A stretch of 64,000 nt of DNA from Devosia epidermidihirudinis (GCF_000971295.1 NZ_LANJ01000011.1:434001-498000), one strand, 5' to 3'; positions 1-8,271 are shown, counted from the first letter of the stretch. Notes: a model not told the origin generated them from the sequence alone. Made by a program: numbers and translations.

Positions 1-1
1 A

Positions 2-595
2 GGGCTCGCGCTTTCCGCGCTGGTCGGCCCGGCCACCTTTGGGCTGCTGGTTGCCTATATGGCGACGACCCTGCTCTATTCGTTCTACATCAAGCGCCAG
101 CCTGTCGTGGACGCTTTCACCCTGGCCGCGCTGTTTACGATGCGCCTGGGCATCGGCATCGCTGCCGTGGGCGCCGAGCCGTCGCCTTGGCTGCTGGTGT
201 TCTCCATGTTCCTCTTTACCTCGCTGTCTTTCGCTAAGCGGCAGACAGAGATACAAAAGAGCGTCGCGAAGGGGCGCCTATCGGTCAACGGCCGCGGCTA
301 TCTCGGCTCCGATGCCGGCATGGTGGTTGCAATGGGCGTTGCCACGGCCATGGCGGCGATCACCATCATGGTTCTGTACATCATGAATGACGTCTACAGC
401 GCTGATTTCTACCGCCACCCCGTGTTCCTCTGGGTCTTCCCGGCAGCTTTGTTCATGTGGGTTTCGCGGATCTGGCTGCTCTGCCATCGCGAGGAGCTCA
501 ACGACGATCCTGTGGCCTTCGCCATTCGCGACAAGATCAGCATCGGATTGGGTGGACTTATGGCTGCGGCGTTCCTGGCCGGGTGGTTGCTCTAG
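2..595 (+). CDS. UbiA-family prenyltransferase, 5' end missing
   Basis: The frame is open from base 2, so the start lies outside the window; 197 C-terminal residues are visible. They form several hydrophobic membrane segments with the polar stretch SFAKRQTEIQ, a loop seen in UbiA enzymes that attach a phosphosugar or aromatic head group to a polyprenyl carrier. The stop TAG shares its last base with the GTG start of the GtrA gene, so the two are translationally coupled. A UbiA-GtrA pair resembles the decaprenyl-phosphoryl-arabinose type of pathway, in which the enzyme would be a polyprenyl-phosphate phosphoribosyltransferase. That substrate is inferred from context; the N-terminal half, with the Asp-rich motif, is not visible. 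Confidence 0.75.
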   Translation, partial: GLALSALVGPATFGLLVAYMATTLLYSFYIKRQPVVDAFTLAALFTMRLGIGIAAVGAEPSPWLLVFSMFLFTSLSFAKRQTEIQKSVAKGRLSVNGRGYLGSDAGMVVAMGVATAMAAITIMVLYIMNDVYSADFYRHPVFLWVFPAALFMWVSRIWLLCHREELNDDPVAFAIRDKISIGLGGLMAAAFLAGWLL

Positions 596-1026
596 TGGTT
601 CAAGCGCTGCATCGTCTGTTGAACAACCAGATCGTCCGCTTCCTGCTGCTGGGCGGCACGGCGGCGGCGATCAACTGGATCGTCCGCTTCCCGCTATCGG
701 CCATCATGCCCATGCCCGCCGCTGTCATCGTGGCCTACATGATCGGCATGTGCGCTGGCTTCACGCTCTATCGCAAATATGTCTTCCCTGGCTCCAATCG
801 CCCCTTGATGGAGCAGACCCTGACCTTCATCGGCGTCAATCTCGTCGGCGCCGTGATCGTCCTTGGGCTGACAACGCTCTTCCTGGGGCTGCTGGCCCAA
901 GTGGCCTGGCCCGATATCGTCCGCGAGGGGCTGGCCCATGGTGTGGCCATCGGCCTTGGCTCGGTCGTCAACTTCATCGGTCACAAACAGCTTACCTTTC
1001 GCCTCTCAGGTCATCCCGCCGCCTGA
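595..1026 (+). CDS. GtrA-family small membrane protein
   Basis: A 143-residue protein with four predicted membrane helices, the usual GtrA size and topology. The motif near residue 10 (NQIVRFLLLGG) and the closing segment GSVVNFIGHKQLTF are typical of the family. GtrA proteins are thought to help move or present polyprenyl-linked sugars at the inner membrane. I chose GTG at 595 because it overlaps the upstream stop by one base and precedes the first helix; the only upstream ATG in frame lies inside the prenyltransferase gene. The next gene follows after 57 bases on the same strand. Confidence 0.8.
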   Translation: MVQALHRLLNNQIVRFLLLGGTAAAINWIVRFPLSAIMPMPAAVIVAYMIGMCAGFTLYRKYVFPGSNRPLMEQTLTFIGVNLVGAVIVLGLTTLFLGLLAQVAWPDIVREGLAHGVAIGLGSVVNFIGHKQLTFRLSGHPAA

Positions 1027-1083
1027 GAATTTCAGCCTGTCTCTCTGCCACCCTCTGCTCGTCCGTTCGCAGGAAGTTTCGTC

Positions 1084-2310
1084 GTGACCGCAAAGCGCAT
1101 TGTTCTATCGACTGTTCTCGGCGGCCTGGTGCTGGCCTTTCTGGCGGTCCTCGCATTGGCAATCCTGCGCGAGGCGCCCGGCACCAATTCCTATGCGCTG
1201 CTGGCCGAAGGCTGGCTGAATGGGCGGTTTGATACCGACAGCTGCTTTGATGGCGATTGCGCGCTCTACAAAGGGCAGACCTACATCATCTTCCCGCCCA
1301 TGCCTGGCCTTATTGCCCTGCCCTTCGTGGCAATTTTTGGCAGCGACTTCCGTTTCTTCATGGTGCTGAGCACACTGGCCTTCGCGGGGACCGGCTGGCT
1401 GTGGTGGCAGATTTTCCGCCGCGAAACCGCGACCCGTGATCAGGCAATCCTACTGGTTCTGCTGGCCTTGTTCGCAACCCCGCTAGCCTTTGTTGTGCTG
1501 CGCGGGGATGCGGTGTGGTTCTTTGCCCAAAGCTGGGGCTTTCTGTTCTCCACGGCCGCTCTCTATTGCGCCTTGATCCGCCGCAACGCTCTGCTCGCGG
1601 GCCTGTTCATCGGCATGGCGTTTCTGTCCCGGCAGATGACCATTCTCTATCTGCCGCTGCTCTACGTCTTGCTGCTCGATGCCAATACCGCTTGGTATCG
1701 CATTGATATGGCTGCGGTTCGGAGGGCGCTCACGCTGGCCGCCTTCCCCGTTCTCGCCATCCTCATCTACTTTGCCTACAACTACGCGCGCTTCGGCTCG
1801 CCTTTAGAAACTGGCTATTCCTATATTTTCCCAATTGAATGGGACACGGTCGAAAGCGGCGGCTTCTTCCTCCGTCTGCGCGTGCGCGAACTTGGCATTT
1901 TCTCGACAGACTACTTCCTGTTCAACGCCATCTACATGTTCATCGCCGGCCCACATGTGGACTTCGCTGGGCGCTACCTGACCGAAATGGCGGGTTTTGA
2001 TATCAACGGTGCGTCGCTTTTCCTGGTCACGCCTCTGCTGCTGTTGGCGTTCCTCGGAAAGTGGGATCGGGCGTTCTGGTTTGGCGTGATCACTTGCGGC
2101 GTCGTCATGGGACTGACCCTGCTCTACCACTCCAACGGGTTCTCGCAGTACAGCGCGCAGCGCTATGCGCTCGACTGGCTGCCCATCCTGCTGATCTTCC
2201 TTGGCCGCGCGCTCAAGCCAGAATGGACGTCACCCTTTGCGGTGCTCCTGACCTATTCCATGGGCGTCACGCTCTCGATGATTGCCATCGGCGGAATTCT
2301 CGCCGGGTAG
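1084..2310 (+). CDS. multi-pass membrane protein, GT-C glycosyltransferase-like
   Basis: 408 residues with about ten hydrophobic helices. The loop after helix 1 (residues about 30-65) is polar and acidic, with LLAEGWLNGRFD and a DTDSCFDGDC stretch, as in the first periplasmic loop of GT-C enzymes that use lipid-linked sugars. Two cysteines in this loop may form a disulfide. The GTG start has AGGAAG seven bases upstream. It lies downstream of the UbiA and GtrA genes, so it may use the polyprenyl sugar they supply. I cannot assign a Pfam family or an acceptor; it could be an uncharacterised membrane protein of another kind. Confidence 0.6.
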   Translation: MTAKRIVLSTVLGGLVLAFLAVLALAILREAPGTNSYALLAEGWLNGRFDTDSCFDGDCALYKGQTYIIFPPMPGLIALPFVAIFGSDFRFFMVLSTLAFAGTGWLWWQIFRRETATRDQAILLVLLALFATPLAFVVLRGDAVWFFAQSWGFLFSTAALYCALIRRNALLAGLFIGMAFLSRQMTILYLPLLYVLLLDANTAWYRIDMAAVRRALTLAAFPVLAILIYFAYNYARFGSPLETGYSYIFPIEWDTVESGGFFLRLRVRELGIFSTDYFLFNAIYMFIAGPHVDFAGRYLTEMAGFDINGASLFLVTPLLLLAFLGKWDRAFWFGVITCGVVMGLTLLYHSNGFSQYSAQRYALDWLPILLIFLGRALKPEWTSPFAVLLTYSMGVTLSMIAIGGILAG

Positions 2311-2342
2311 TTTTGGACGCCAAAAACAAGTCAATGTCAGAG

Positions 2343-2369
2343 GTTTGCATGATTATTTGTCGTGCAAAC
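2343..2369. promoter_or_regulatory. inverted repeat upstream of outer-membrane protein gene
   Basis: Perfect 7-base arms GTTTGCA and TGCAAAC separated by 13 bases, about 70 bases upstream of the outer-membrane protein start. The size fits an operator for a dimeric regulator. No regulator is identified and a chance match is possible. Confidence 0.3.
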
Positions 2370-2440
2370 GCCTTTGCGCCAATCGTTCATTGACTCGGTG
2401 ACCTAATCCAGTCTGATACCTCCCATATCGGGAGGACATA

Positions 2441-3076
2441 TTGCTCAAAGTCATTTCAACCGTCGCATTGTTATCTTTGGCGTCGGTCGCGGCGCCCTAC
2501 GCGCAAGACACAACGATCGCCCAATCCAGCGTGGACTGGACCGGCTTTTATGCTGGCGCCCATGCCGGCTATGGCTGGGGCACTGTGACGGTAGAAATCT
2601 TGCCCGAAAGCGGCGACCTTCTAGGCGCCCTCGGTGGCTTTCAGGCTGGCTACAATTACGACCTTGGCACCTTCGTCCTTGGCGCAGAAGCAGATGTGAG
2701 CTTCAGCGGCCTTCTAAATGAAAAAGTCGATGGCGGCCTCACAGCGGTAACCAAGGTGGAGAACGTCGCCACCTTTCGGGCGCGCGTCGGCGTAAAGGCG
2801 GATCGCTTCCTGCCCTACCTCACCGCGGGTCTCGCTGTTGGCAATGCCAGCCTGGGAATTCGCGGGCTGGGACCGGACTATGAAGCATCCCAAACCCATC
2901 TGGGTTGGGTCGCCGGTGCCGGCGTCGAATACGCAGTCAGCGATACCGTCAGCGTACGGGGCGAATATCTTCATACGAACCTAGCCACGGCGACCTACGG
3001 CGCGCCTGCGCTGGCTAGCTTCGAGGCCAACCACAACTTTGGCGCTCTCCGCGTCGGCATCAGCTTCAGGTTCTGA
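2441..3076 (+). CDS. outer-membrane beta-barrel protein (Omp25/RopB-like)
   Basis: 211 residues: a signal peptide of about 21 residues ending near PYAQ, then an eight-stranded barrel pattern with WTGFYAGAHAGYGWG at the start and a C-terminal strand ending in RVGISFRF, whose final Phe is the usual barrel-assembly signal. Such proteins are abundant outer-membrane porin-like proteins in Hyphomicrobiales. The start codon is TTG, supported by GGAGG five bases upstream; no in-frame ATG would keep the signal peptide. A strong intrinsic terminator follows 30 bases after the stop, so it is a single-gene transcript. Confidence 0.85.
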   Translation: MLKVISTVALLSLASVAAPYAQDTTIAQSSVDWTGFYAGAHAGYGWGTVTVEILPESGDLLGALGGFQAGYNYDLGTFVLGAEADVSFSGLLNEKVDGGLTAVTKVENVATFRARVGVKADRFLPYLTAGLAVGNASLGIRGLGPDYEASQTHLGWVAGAGVEYAVSDTVSVRGEYLHTNLATATYGAPALASFEANHNFGALRVGISFRF

Positions 3077-3105
3077 TCCCTCCGGGATCACCCAAAATGC
3101 CAAAA

Positions 3106-3133
3106 GGGAGCGTCCAGTGGACGCTCCCTTTTT
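3106..3133 (+). terminator. intrinsic terminator after outer-membrane protein gene
   Basis: Ten-base perfect stem (GGGAGCGTCC with GGACGCTCCC), three-base loop, followed by five T residues. Confidence 0.9.
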
Positions 3134-3766
3134 CGTGTCGAAACACGCATATCCGGCAATGCCAGCCTCGCTCAAATCGGCCTCGAATCAGCAGCCCTCC
3201 TCGGCAGCGACTCGATTTGGCTCCTTGAAGAGCCCAGAAAGTGTGTTGGGGCGAGCGTGTGGGGGGCACGACGCTCAGCCCCTAGTCTGCTCGCGTAGCG
3301 AACAGCCCAAGCCACTATAAGCACTGGCAACAAATTGTTTCAAGTAAAGAGAAAGGAAGTTGGGGCGAGCGCCAGGGAGGAGGCGCGCTCAAACCCCGTC
3401 AGTGTGAATTGCCCCCCAAAGAAAACTCACACCCGCAACCTGGATTAGCCCCCCGTTCCCAGCGTTGCGGCAGTATCATGCTACCAACAAAGAAAAAAAA
3501 CCAGCCCCTATAGGAAAAAAAGCTCTGAACAATTGCTGTGGATTGTCGAGACACTGTCTACGCCAGATTTGTCCTGCTCGCTGCTGTGAGCACGCCAACG
3601 CACCTGGCTCCGCGCAAGCTTGACTCCCATTGAGGCCTATTGTCTCACTTCAGTGCGCTAGGGCCGCCGTCGGCACGATCAGGAAATTCGCTCGAGAATA
3701 ACCGCATCGCGGCGTTCCTAAATGTGTCGTCAAAAGGCCTGCGCCCTTCCCCTCTGAGTTCCCCCC
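3134..3766. other. gene-free region with two related hairpins
   Basis: No convincing coding frame in 630 bases. Two diverged copies of one unit lie at about 3245-3283 and 3359-3400. Each begins GTTGGGGCGAGCG, has a 15-base variable insert, then GCTC and a run of C, so each can fold (GGGGCGAGCG against CGCTC...CCCC). Short A-runs occur around 3490-3520. A small RNA or repeat remnants are possible; nothing is recognised. Confidence 0.4.
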
Positions 3767-4270
3767 ATGACTTTGGCCGAACATTCAACTGCCGCGCAAG
3801 AGGCGACCGCGCCTGCGCTGGACGTCGCGACCCAACACCATCTTGATGATTTGGCCTGGCAAAGGGCCATGATGGCAAGCGTACCAAAATTCGCGATTGA
3901 GGCCATCCGCGCCATCGTGTTGACGTCGGGTGGATTTGCTCTGATCGGACTGGCCTTTGTGGGCAGCATTTATGGCTCAGACCCTTGGCAGGCCCGCGCC
4001 CTTGTCACGCCGATTTTCCTGCTCGCGGCAGGCGCCTTTTCCGGGGTGCTCTGCGCAGCGTTGTCCTACATCGCGCAATGGAGCTTTGCCCGCGCGAGCG
4101 TGGCCCGCCACCACGGCTGGGAGCCGCCATATGTAACGACAACCCCGGCTGCCACGCCCTACCGGCGCATCGGCAAGACTTTCCAGATCGCAGCAGTCAT
4201 CGCTGCGGTTGGAGCATTTGGCTTCATGATCGCCGGTGGGTTGGACGCCTGGACTGTGCTGCTCGAATAG
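3767..4270 (+). CDS. hypothetical membrane protein
   Basis: 167 residues with a polar N-terminus of about 45 residues, then three hydrophobic segments at roughly 50-72, 78-102 and 138-160. No family is recognised. The N-terminal part (HHLDDLAWQRAMM) may be an amphipathic helix in the cytoplasm. The gene ends exactly where the convergent small secreted-protein gene ends (stops abut at 4270/4271), leaving no room for a terminator between them. Confidence 0.6.
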   Translation: MTLAEHSTAAQEATAPALDVATQHHLDDLAWQRAMMASVPKFAIEAIRAIVLTSGGFALIGLAFVGSIYGSDPWQARALVTPIFLLAAGAFSGVLCAALSYIAQWSFARASVARHHGWEPPYVTTTPAATPYRRIGKTFQIAAVIAAVGAFGFMIAGGLDAWTVLLE

Positions 4271-4564
4271 CTAGCGCACCCAAGTGGGCGCGCTTTCATA
4301 TGGTTGGGGCAGCTGAAAGTCAGGAACACTGTTCAGGCGCTGCTGCAATTGCAGGCTCTGGATCGACCGCTCCAACGTGCTGAGATCCATCTCAAACTTC
4401 CGCTGCGTCGTGGCGGCAGCGGCTTCCTGCTGCAGGCAAATGACGCGCAACTCATTGGCCTTGATGGCGTCGGCGCTGGAGCTGGGTGCGTAGGACGGGC
4501 AAGCCGCGCTCGCCGATATAGTGCCCAATGCCAAAATCAGCGCGGTAGCAATCGTGCGACGCAT
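4271..4564 (-). CDS. small secreted protein with coiled-coil C-terminus
   Basis: 97 residues beginning with a clear Sec signal peptide (MRRTIATALILALGTISASA, cleavage near residue 20). The mature part has two cysteines (after the signal and near residue 48) and a Gln/Leu-rich stretch at about 48-80 with heptad-like spacing, suggesting a periplasmic helix or coiled coil. No family recognised. It converges on the membrane-protein gene with abutting stops. Confidence 0.6.
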   Translation of the reverse strand: MRRTIATALILALGTISASAACPSYAPSSSADAIKANELRVICLQQEAAAATTQRKFEMDLSTLERSIQSLQLQQRLNSVPDFQLPQPYESAPTWVR

Positions 4565-4749
4565 CGGGACCTCTCTTTCCGTGTCCCCAATATAGGTATT
4601 CTGCTCAAAAGTTTAACCGTCCCTGTGATCACACTTTACTGGCGAGCGACATACCCCGCCGTTCACCATTGTACGACTTAAGTCGCAATCCTACTTTCAT
4701 ATCAAACCGGAGAGTGACACAGTAATCGTACAAAGCTGGGGGGCTGTAA

Positions 4750-4962
4750 GTGGCGAAATTGGTGCATATCATTCGCGCGGGGAAGTGCATCGCCGAGTTC
4801 ACGATCAATCTGAACGACGATAGCGAAGATGAAGACTATATAGTCGCGGCGCGAGAGCGAGCTCGCACTGAATTGAGGCTCGGGCAGGATGATTTTGCCC
4901 AACTCCTGTTCGATGTTGTTCCGCAGGCTGCTCCGGCAAAAATCCGAATGCCTTTCAAATAG
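4750..4962 (+). CDS. small hypothetical acidic protein
   Basis: 70 residues starting at GTG, with a G-rich stretch (GGGG) about 7 bases upstream. The sequence has an acidic patch NDDSEDEDY around residues 22-30 followed by a basic amphipathic helix. There is no signal peptide or membrane segment. It converges with the receiver-like gene, with only four bases between the two stops. No family recognised; coding status rests on composition and the ribosome site. Confidence 0.45.
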   Translation: MAKLVHIIRAGKCIAEFTINLNDDSEDEDYIVAARERARTELRLGQDDFAQLLFDVVPQAAPAKIRMPFK

Positions 4963-4966
4963 CCGT

Positions 4967-5581
4967 CTAGCGCACCGACTGTGAACTTGCGCGCTCATGT
5001 GTCGGCGCTGCGTCGGAACGGCCCCGCAACACCAATTGGCGCTTGAGAACGCTAACACCGCGGCCTGGCTGGCGGACGATGATGATCCTGGTGTGTGTGG
5101 TGTCCGCAGTTCGCCGATTTGCCGCATCGCCGCCTGCCATGCGGCGACGATCCGGGCCCAGATATCCCTCCGCCTCGATGAACAACTTCTCCTGCCCAAG
5201 CTGGTTGTTGAACCGCGCAGTGAGAATGGGCGCCTTTTCGGGCAGGCAGATCACATCATCAAAGCCCATCTCAATGTAGTGGACCAAATCCAGGGGGCCA
5301 TCCGGCATGATCAGGATGATGGGGGCGAAACGGACATTGAACTGCGGGGAGCGACGCAGGGCGTGCAGCAATTGCGCCTTGGCTGGATCGCTGATGGCGT
5401 AGTGCATCAGGAAAAACGGCAGCTGAAGTGGCTCTATCTGGCTATAGTCAGAGTGATCAACCACGGTACCAAAGCCGATCCGTTGCCCCAGAGACAAAAG
5501 CGACCGACTGCCGCGTTGATCATGCGCAATAGCGACGGCAATACAGGAGGACAAACCCGTACCTGTCGCTTCTGCCGTCAC
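4967..5581 (-). CDS. degenerate receiver-like (pseudo-REC) protein
   Basis: 204 residues. The central part (about 55-140) follows the alternating hydrophobic strand/helix pattern of CheY-like receivers (FAPIILIMPD, then GFDDVICLPEKAPILTAR), and it ends with YLGPDRRR, close to the GPDRRR motif that closes many alphaproteobacterial single-domain receivers. The usual phosphoacceptor Asp is absent: the matching strand reads PFFLMHYAIS. The switch Lys in a KP motif is replaced by LPEK. It is therefore probably phosphorylation-independent. The tail of about 60 residues after GPDRRR is basic and unrecognised. The family assignment is an inference from pattern. Confidence 0.55.
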   Translation of the reverse strand: MTAEATGTGLSSCIAVAIAHDQRGSRSLLSLGQRIGFGTVVDHSDYSQIEPLQLPFFLMHYAISDPAKAQLLHALRRSPQFNVRFAPIILIMPDGPLDLVHYIEMGFDDVICLPEKAPILTARFNNQLGQEKLFIEAEGYLGPDRRRMAGGDAANRRTADTTHTRIIIVRQPGRGVSVLKRQLVLRGRSDAAPTHERASSQSVR

Positions 5582-5799
5582 GATATGTCTCCACGTTCTC
5601 TCGCGCGTTGAGAAATATCATGTAAGTACTAATCTGAATATTGTCGCTTCTGTAAAATTTGAAGCATCGCCAATTTTGCACTGAAGCGCCGGTATATATA
5701 CCGTGTCATTTTCAATTTGCGTCGAAAGCAATAAACAATAACGACCGTGAATTCGAAGTTGATTCCGCCTAACTACTCCAGACACTTGAGACGTTTGCG

Positions 5800-6273
5800 T
5801 TAAAAATCGAAGCCCATCTGGGAGGCCGGCGCCTCTTCAACCTGCTTGGCAGGTTTTGCTGGTTTTACTGCTTTGGGGGCAGCAGGTGCTGCGACCTGAA
5901 CCTGCTCCACGGCCTTAGGCGCAGCCACCGGCTTCTTCGTCCGCACCTTCACCGCGACCTGAGGCTGAGGCTGAGGCTGAGGCTGAGGCTGAGCGGATGG
6001 CTGAGCGGATGGCTTGGCGTTGAACTGGGTCAACCACTTTTCGGCCGGTGCCAGTTTCTTCGCATGGAGCACATAGAGGTTTTCGCGGCCCGTCTTTTTC
6101 TCGGACACCAGCCCTGCCTCGCGCAGTACGCGCAGGTGGCGAGAGATCGCGGGGCGGCTGATATCGAAGCCCGCGGCCAGGACGTGAACCGGCTTGGCGC
6201 CGCCGTGCAGGATCTCGACAATCCGGCATCGCGTGGGATCGGCAAGAGCGCTGAGGATGGACACTGGCGGCAT
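5800..6273 (-). CDS. ArsR-family transcriptional regulator with Pro/Gln tail
   Basis: 157 residues. Residues 1-80 form an ArsR winged helix: LSALADPTRCRIVEIL, recognition helix around ISRPAISRHLRVLREAGLV, wing KKTGRENLYVL. The metal-site motif ELCVCDL is absent (AAGFDIS instead), so it is probably not a classical metal sensor. From residue 88 the protein is low complexity: a run of Gln-Pro dipeptides encoded by a tandem hexanucleotide repeat, then an Ala/Lys/Pro stretch ending MGFDF. The hemolysin III gene is divergent, so the shared upstream region 6274-6455 may hold its operator. Confidence 0.8.
   Translation of the reverse strand: MPPVSILSALADPTRCRIVEILHGGAKPVHVLAAGFDISRPAISRHLRVLREAGLVSEKKTGRENLYVLHAKKLAPAEKWLTQFNAKPSAQPSAQPQPQPQPQPQVAVKVRTKKPVAAPKAVEQVQVAAPAAPKAVKPAKPAKQVEEAPASQMGFDF
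5958..6012. repeat. hexanucleotide tandem repeat inside ArsR gene
   Basis: Repeated GGCTGA units, about six copies with some variation, encode the Gln-Pro run of the ArsR tail. Unit number changes would lengthen or shorten the linker without shifting the frame. Confidence 0.75.
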
Positions 6274-6455
6274 GATAATCCCTTGGGTTCACCCTCCCTT
6301 AGGTAACTTCAACGTTACAGGTCAAGCGCAAGTGCCTGTAGAAGCTGGTTATTCACCGCAACCGTTCGGTGACCGAGTATCACGGCATAATACCGCCATA
6401 TGACGGCAATAGTCTGGTCACTTCCTTGCAGCACAGTTCAAGGCAAGGAGAGCAG

Positions 6456-7145
6456 ATGCAGTCCAAGCGGTCCCTGGCGAAATACTCTTGGTGGAGTCGC
6501 GAGCAGCGGCCCTTTACGGTGGCCGAGCTCATCGTTGATGGCGCGGTGCATGTGCTTGGCCTGATCGTGGCCATTGTTGCGGGATCGATCCTTCTGGCCT
6601 TCGCCATCGGCTATACAGCCCCTGAAGCCGTCCCTGCCCTCGTTGTCTATATCGGCTCGCTGATTGCCGTTCTGGGCGTTTCGCTGGCCTATAATCTGTG
6701 GCCTGTGTCGCCCATCAAAATGGTGCTGGCGCGGTTCGATCAGGCAGCGATCTTTCTGTTTATTGCGGGCACCTACACGCCATTTCTGGCCGTGCTGGGC
6801 GGCACGCTGACGGGCACGATCATGATGGCTTTTGTCTGGGGCGCCTCGCTGATCGGCGTCGCGCTCAAGCTCATCGTGCCGGAGCGCTTCGGCCGCCTGG
6901 CTATCCTGCTTTACCTGGCGATCGGTTGGAGCGGCATTCTGGTGTTTCAGTCGCTCGCCCAACAGTTACCCGTCAGCACGCTCTGGCTGCTCGTGGCGGG
7001 CGGGATTACCTACTCGCTCGGCATCATTTTCCATCTTTGGGAAAAGCTGAAGTTTCAGAACGCCTTATGGCACGTGTTTGTGGTGGCGGGCGCGAGCATC
7101 CACCTTTGGGCCGTCATCGATTTTATGGTGATACACCGGCTTTAG
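6456..7145 (+). CDS. hemolysin III / PAQR-family membrane protein
   Basis: 229 residues with seven membrane helices. Family marks are the N-terminal ELIVDGAVHVLGL (conserved His), the central FDQAAIFLFIAGTYTPF with the Asp, and the C-terminal ALWHVFVVAGASIHLWAV with two His; these residues bind zinc in the family. The bacterial members are inner-membrane proteins of unclear role. I chose ATG 6456 because AAGGAGA lies five bases upstream; an earlier in-frame ATG at 6369 has no ribosome site. It is divergent from the ArsR gene and converges on the DUF192 gene. Confidence 0.88.
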   Translation: MQSKRSLAKYSWWSREQRPFTVAELIVDGAVHVLGLIVAIVAGSILLAFAIGYTAPEAVPALVVYIGSLIAVLGVSLAYNLWPVSPIKMVLARFDQAAIFLFIAGTYTPFLAVLGGTLTGTIMMAFVWGASLIGVALKLIVPERFGRLAILLYLAIGWSGILVFQSLAQQLPVSTLWLLVAGGITYSLGIIFHLWEKLKFQNALWHVFVVAGASIHLWAVIDFMVIHRL

Positions 7146-7148
7146 GCG

Positions 7149-7640
7149 TCAGTTCGCCCTGGCACCGATCCGGTCGTGATCCATCGTATCGCCAGCCTTG
7201 AGGCCGATCTCAACCGAACGACCACCCGGAATCTCCAGCACATATTGTACCGGTCCATCGGACGGGATCGAGGTCGGGTCATGCGGCCGCGCGTTGACGT
7301 GCACGTTCTTCACCACGCCCTTGGCATCCACAAAGATCATATCGAGCGGAATGAAAGTGTTGCGCATCCAGAACGCGACCTGGCGCTCTGCCTTGAAGTC
7401 AAACAGCATGCCGGCGTCTGGAGCCAGTTCCTGGCGGAACATCAGGCCCTGTGCGCGGGTCTCGTCGTTGTCGACCACTTCAACGTTGAACTTGTACTCA
7501 CCGGTGGCGGTGTGCAGCGTCAGTTTGCCCTCATCGCTGCAGGCAGCAAGCGGCATGGCGATCGCCGCGACGACAGCAATGGTCGCAGCGTTTCGGGCCA
7601 GCTTGGGCAACGAAGCAAGGCCTTGGGCAAACATGTTCAT
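7149..7640 (-). CDS. DUF192-family lipoprotein
   Basis: 163 residues. A signal peptide ends in the lipobox LAAC at about residue 33, so the protein is probably a periplasmic lipoprotein. The DUF192 core follows: NDETRAQGLMFRQELAPDAGMLFDF, then FWMRNTFIPLDMIFVD and VLEIPGG. DUF192 proteins have no agreed function. The chosen ATG gives a proper signal peptide; longer frames run into the cold-shock gene. It lies 10 bases downstream of the double cold-shock gene on the same strand, a pairing I believe is common in Hyphomicrobiales. Confidence 0.85.
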   Translation of the reverse strand: MNMFAQGLASLPKLARNAATIAVVAAIAMPLAACSDEGKLTLHTATGEYKFNVEVVDNDETRAQGLMFRQELAPDAGMLFDFKAERQVAFWMRNTFIPLDMIFVDAKGVVKNVHVNARPHDPTSIPSDGPVQYVLEIPGGRSVEIGLKAGDTMDHDRIGARAN

Positions 7641-7650
7641 GAAGTCGATC

Positions 7651-8271
7651 CTAGTGCGAAGACGGCGCGTCGCCCCAACCATCGGGCCGGATTTCGGCGA
7701 CCATAAGGCCCTTGGGGCCATTGCCGTAGCGCACAAGCACAAATTGTCCGGGGCGCAGCTCGGTAATGCCGAAGCGGCGCAGGGTTTCCATATGCACGAA
7801 GATATCGGGCGCGCCTTCGCCTTCGGACAGAAACCCAAAGCCGCGAATGCGGTTAAACCACTTCACCTCGAGCCGAACCATGCCCGAGGTCGCTTCCACA
7901 ACCACATGCGTACGCGGCGCAGGCATCTGGGCAGGGTGGCGGGCGGTGGATTCGTCCATGGAAACAATGCGGAAGGCCTGCAGGCCGCCAGGGCGGTTGA
8001 GCGCCTCGACAACGATGCGCGCGCCCTCATAGGCAGTCTGGTAGCCGTCACGGCGAAGGCAGGTTACGTGGAGCAGCACATCGGGCATGCCATTGTCGGG
8101 GACGATGAAGCCGAAGCCTTTGCCCGCGTCGAACCACTTGATCGCGCCAACGACTTCGATGGTGTCGAGCCCGTGGTCTGCACCCGATGAAGTTTCGGCA
8201 TGGGTCACCGAGCCTGCCTCATTGGACAGGTTCGCTGGCTCCTCGCCGTTGCCATTCAATTTGGCCCCCAT
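7651..8271 (-). CDS. double cold-shock-domain protein
   Basis: 206 residues with two cold-shock domains: residues about 38-105 (IKWFDAGKGFGFI, LLHVT) and 133-200 (VKWFNRIRGFGFL, IFVHM). Both keep the RNP1 aromatic residues; RNP2 of the first is LLHV rather than VFVHI. Single-stranded RNA or DNA binding is expected. I chose ATG 8271, with GAAGGG ten bases upstream; a GTG at 8307 adds 12 residues but has no ribosome site. It is followed by the DUF192 gene, probably co-transcribed. Confidence 0.85.
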   Translation of the reverse strand: MGAKLNGNGEEPANLSNEAGSVTHAETSSGADHGLDTIEVVGAIKWFDAGKGFGFIVPDNGMPDVLLHVTCLRRDGYQTAYEGARIVVEALNRPGGLQAFRIVSMDESTARHPAQMPAPRTHVVVEATSGMVRLEVKWFNRIRGFGFLSEGEGAPDIFVHMETLRRFGITELRPGQFVLVRYGNGPKGLMVAEIRPDGWGDAPSSH

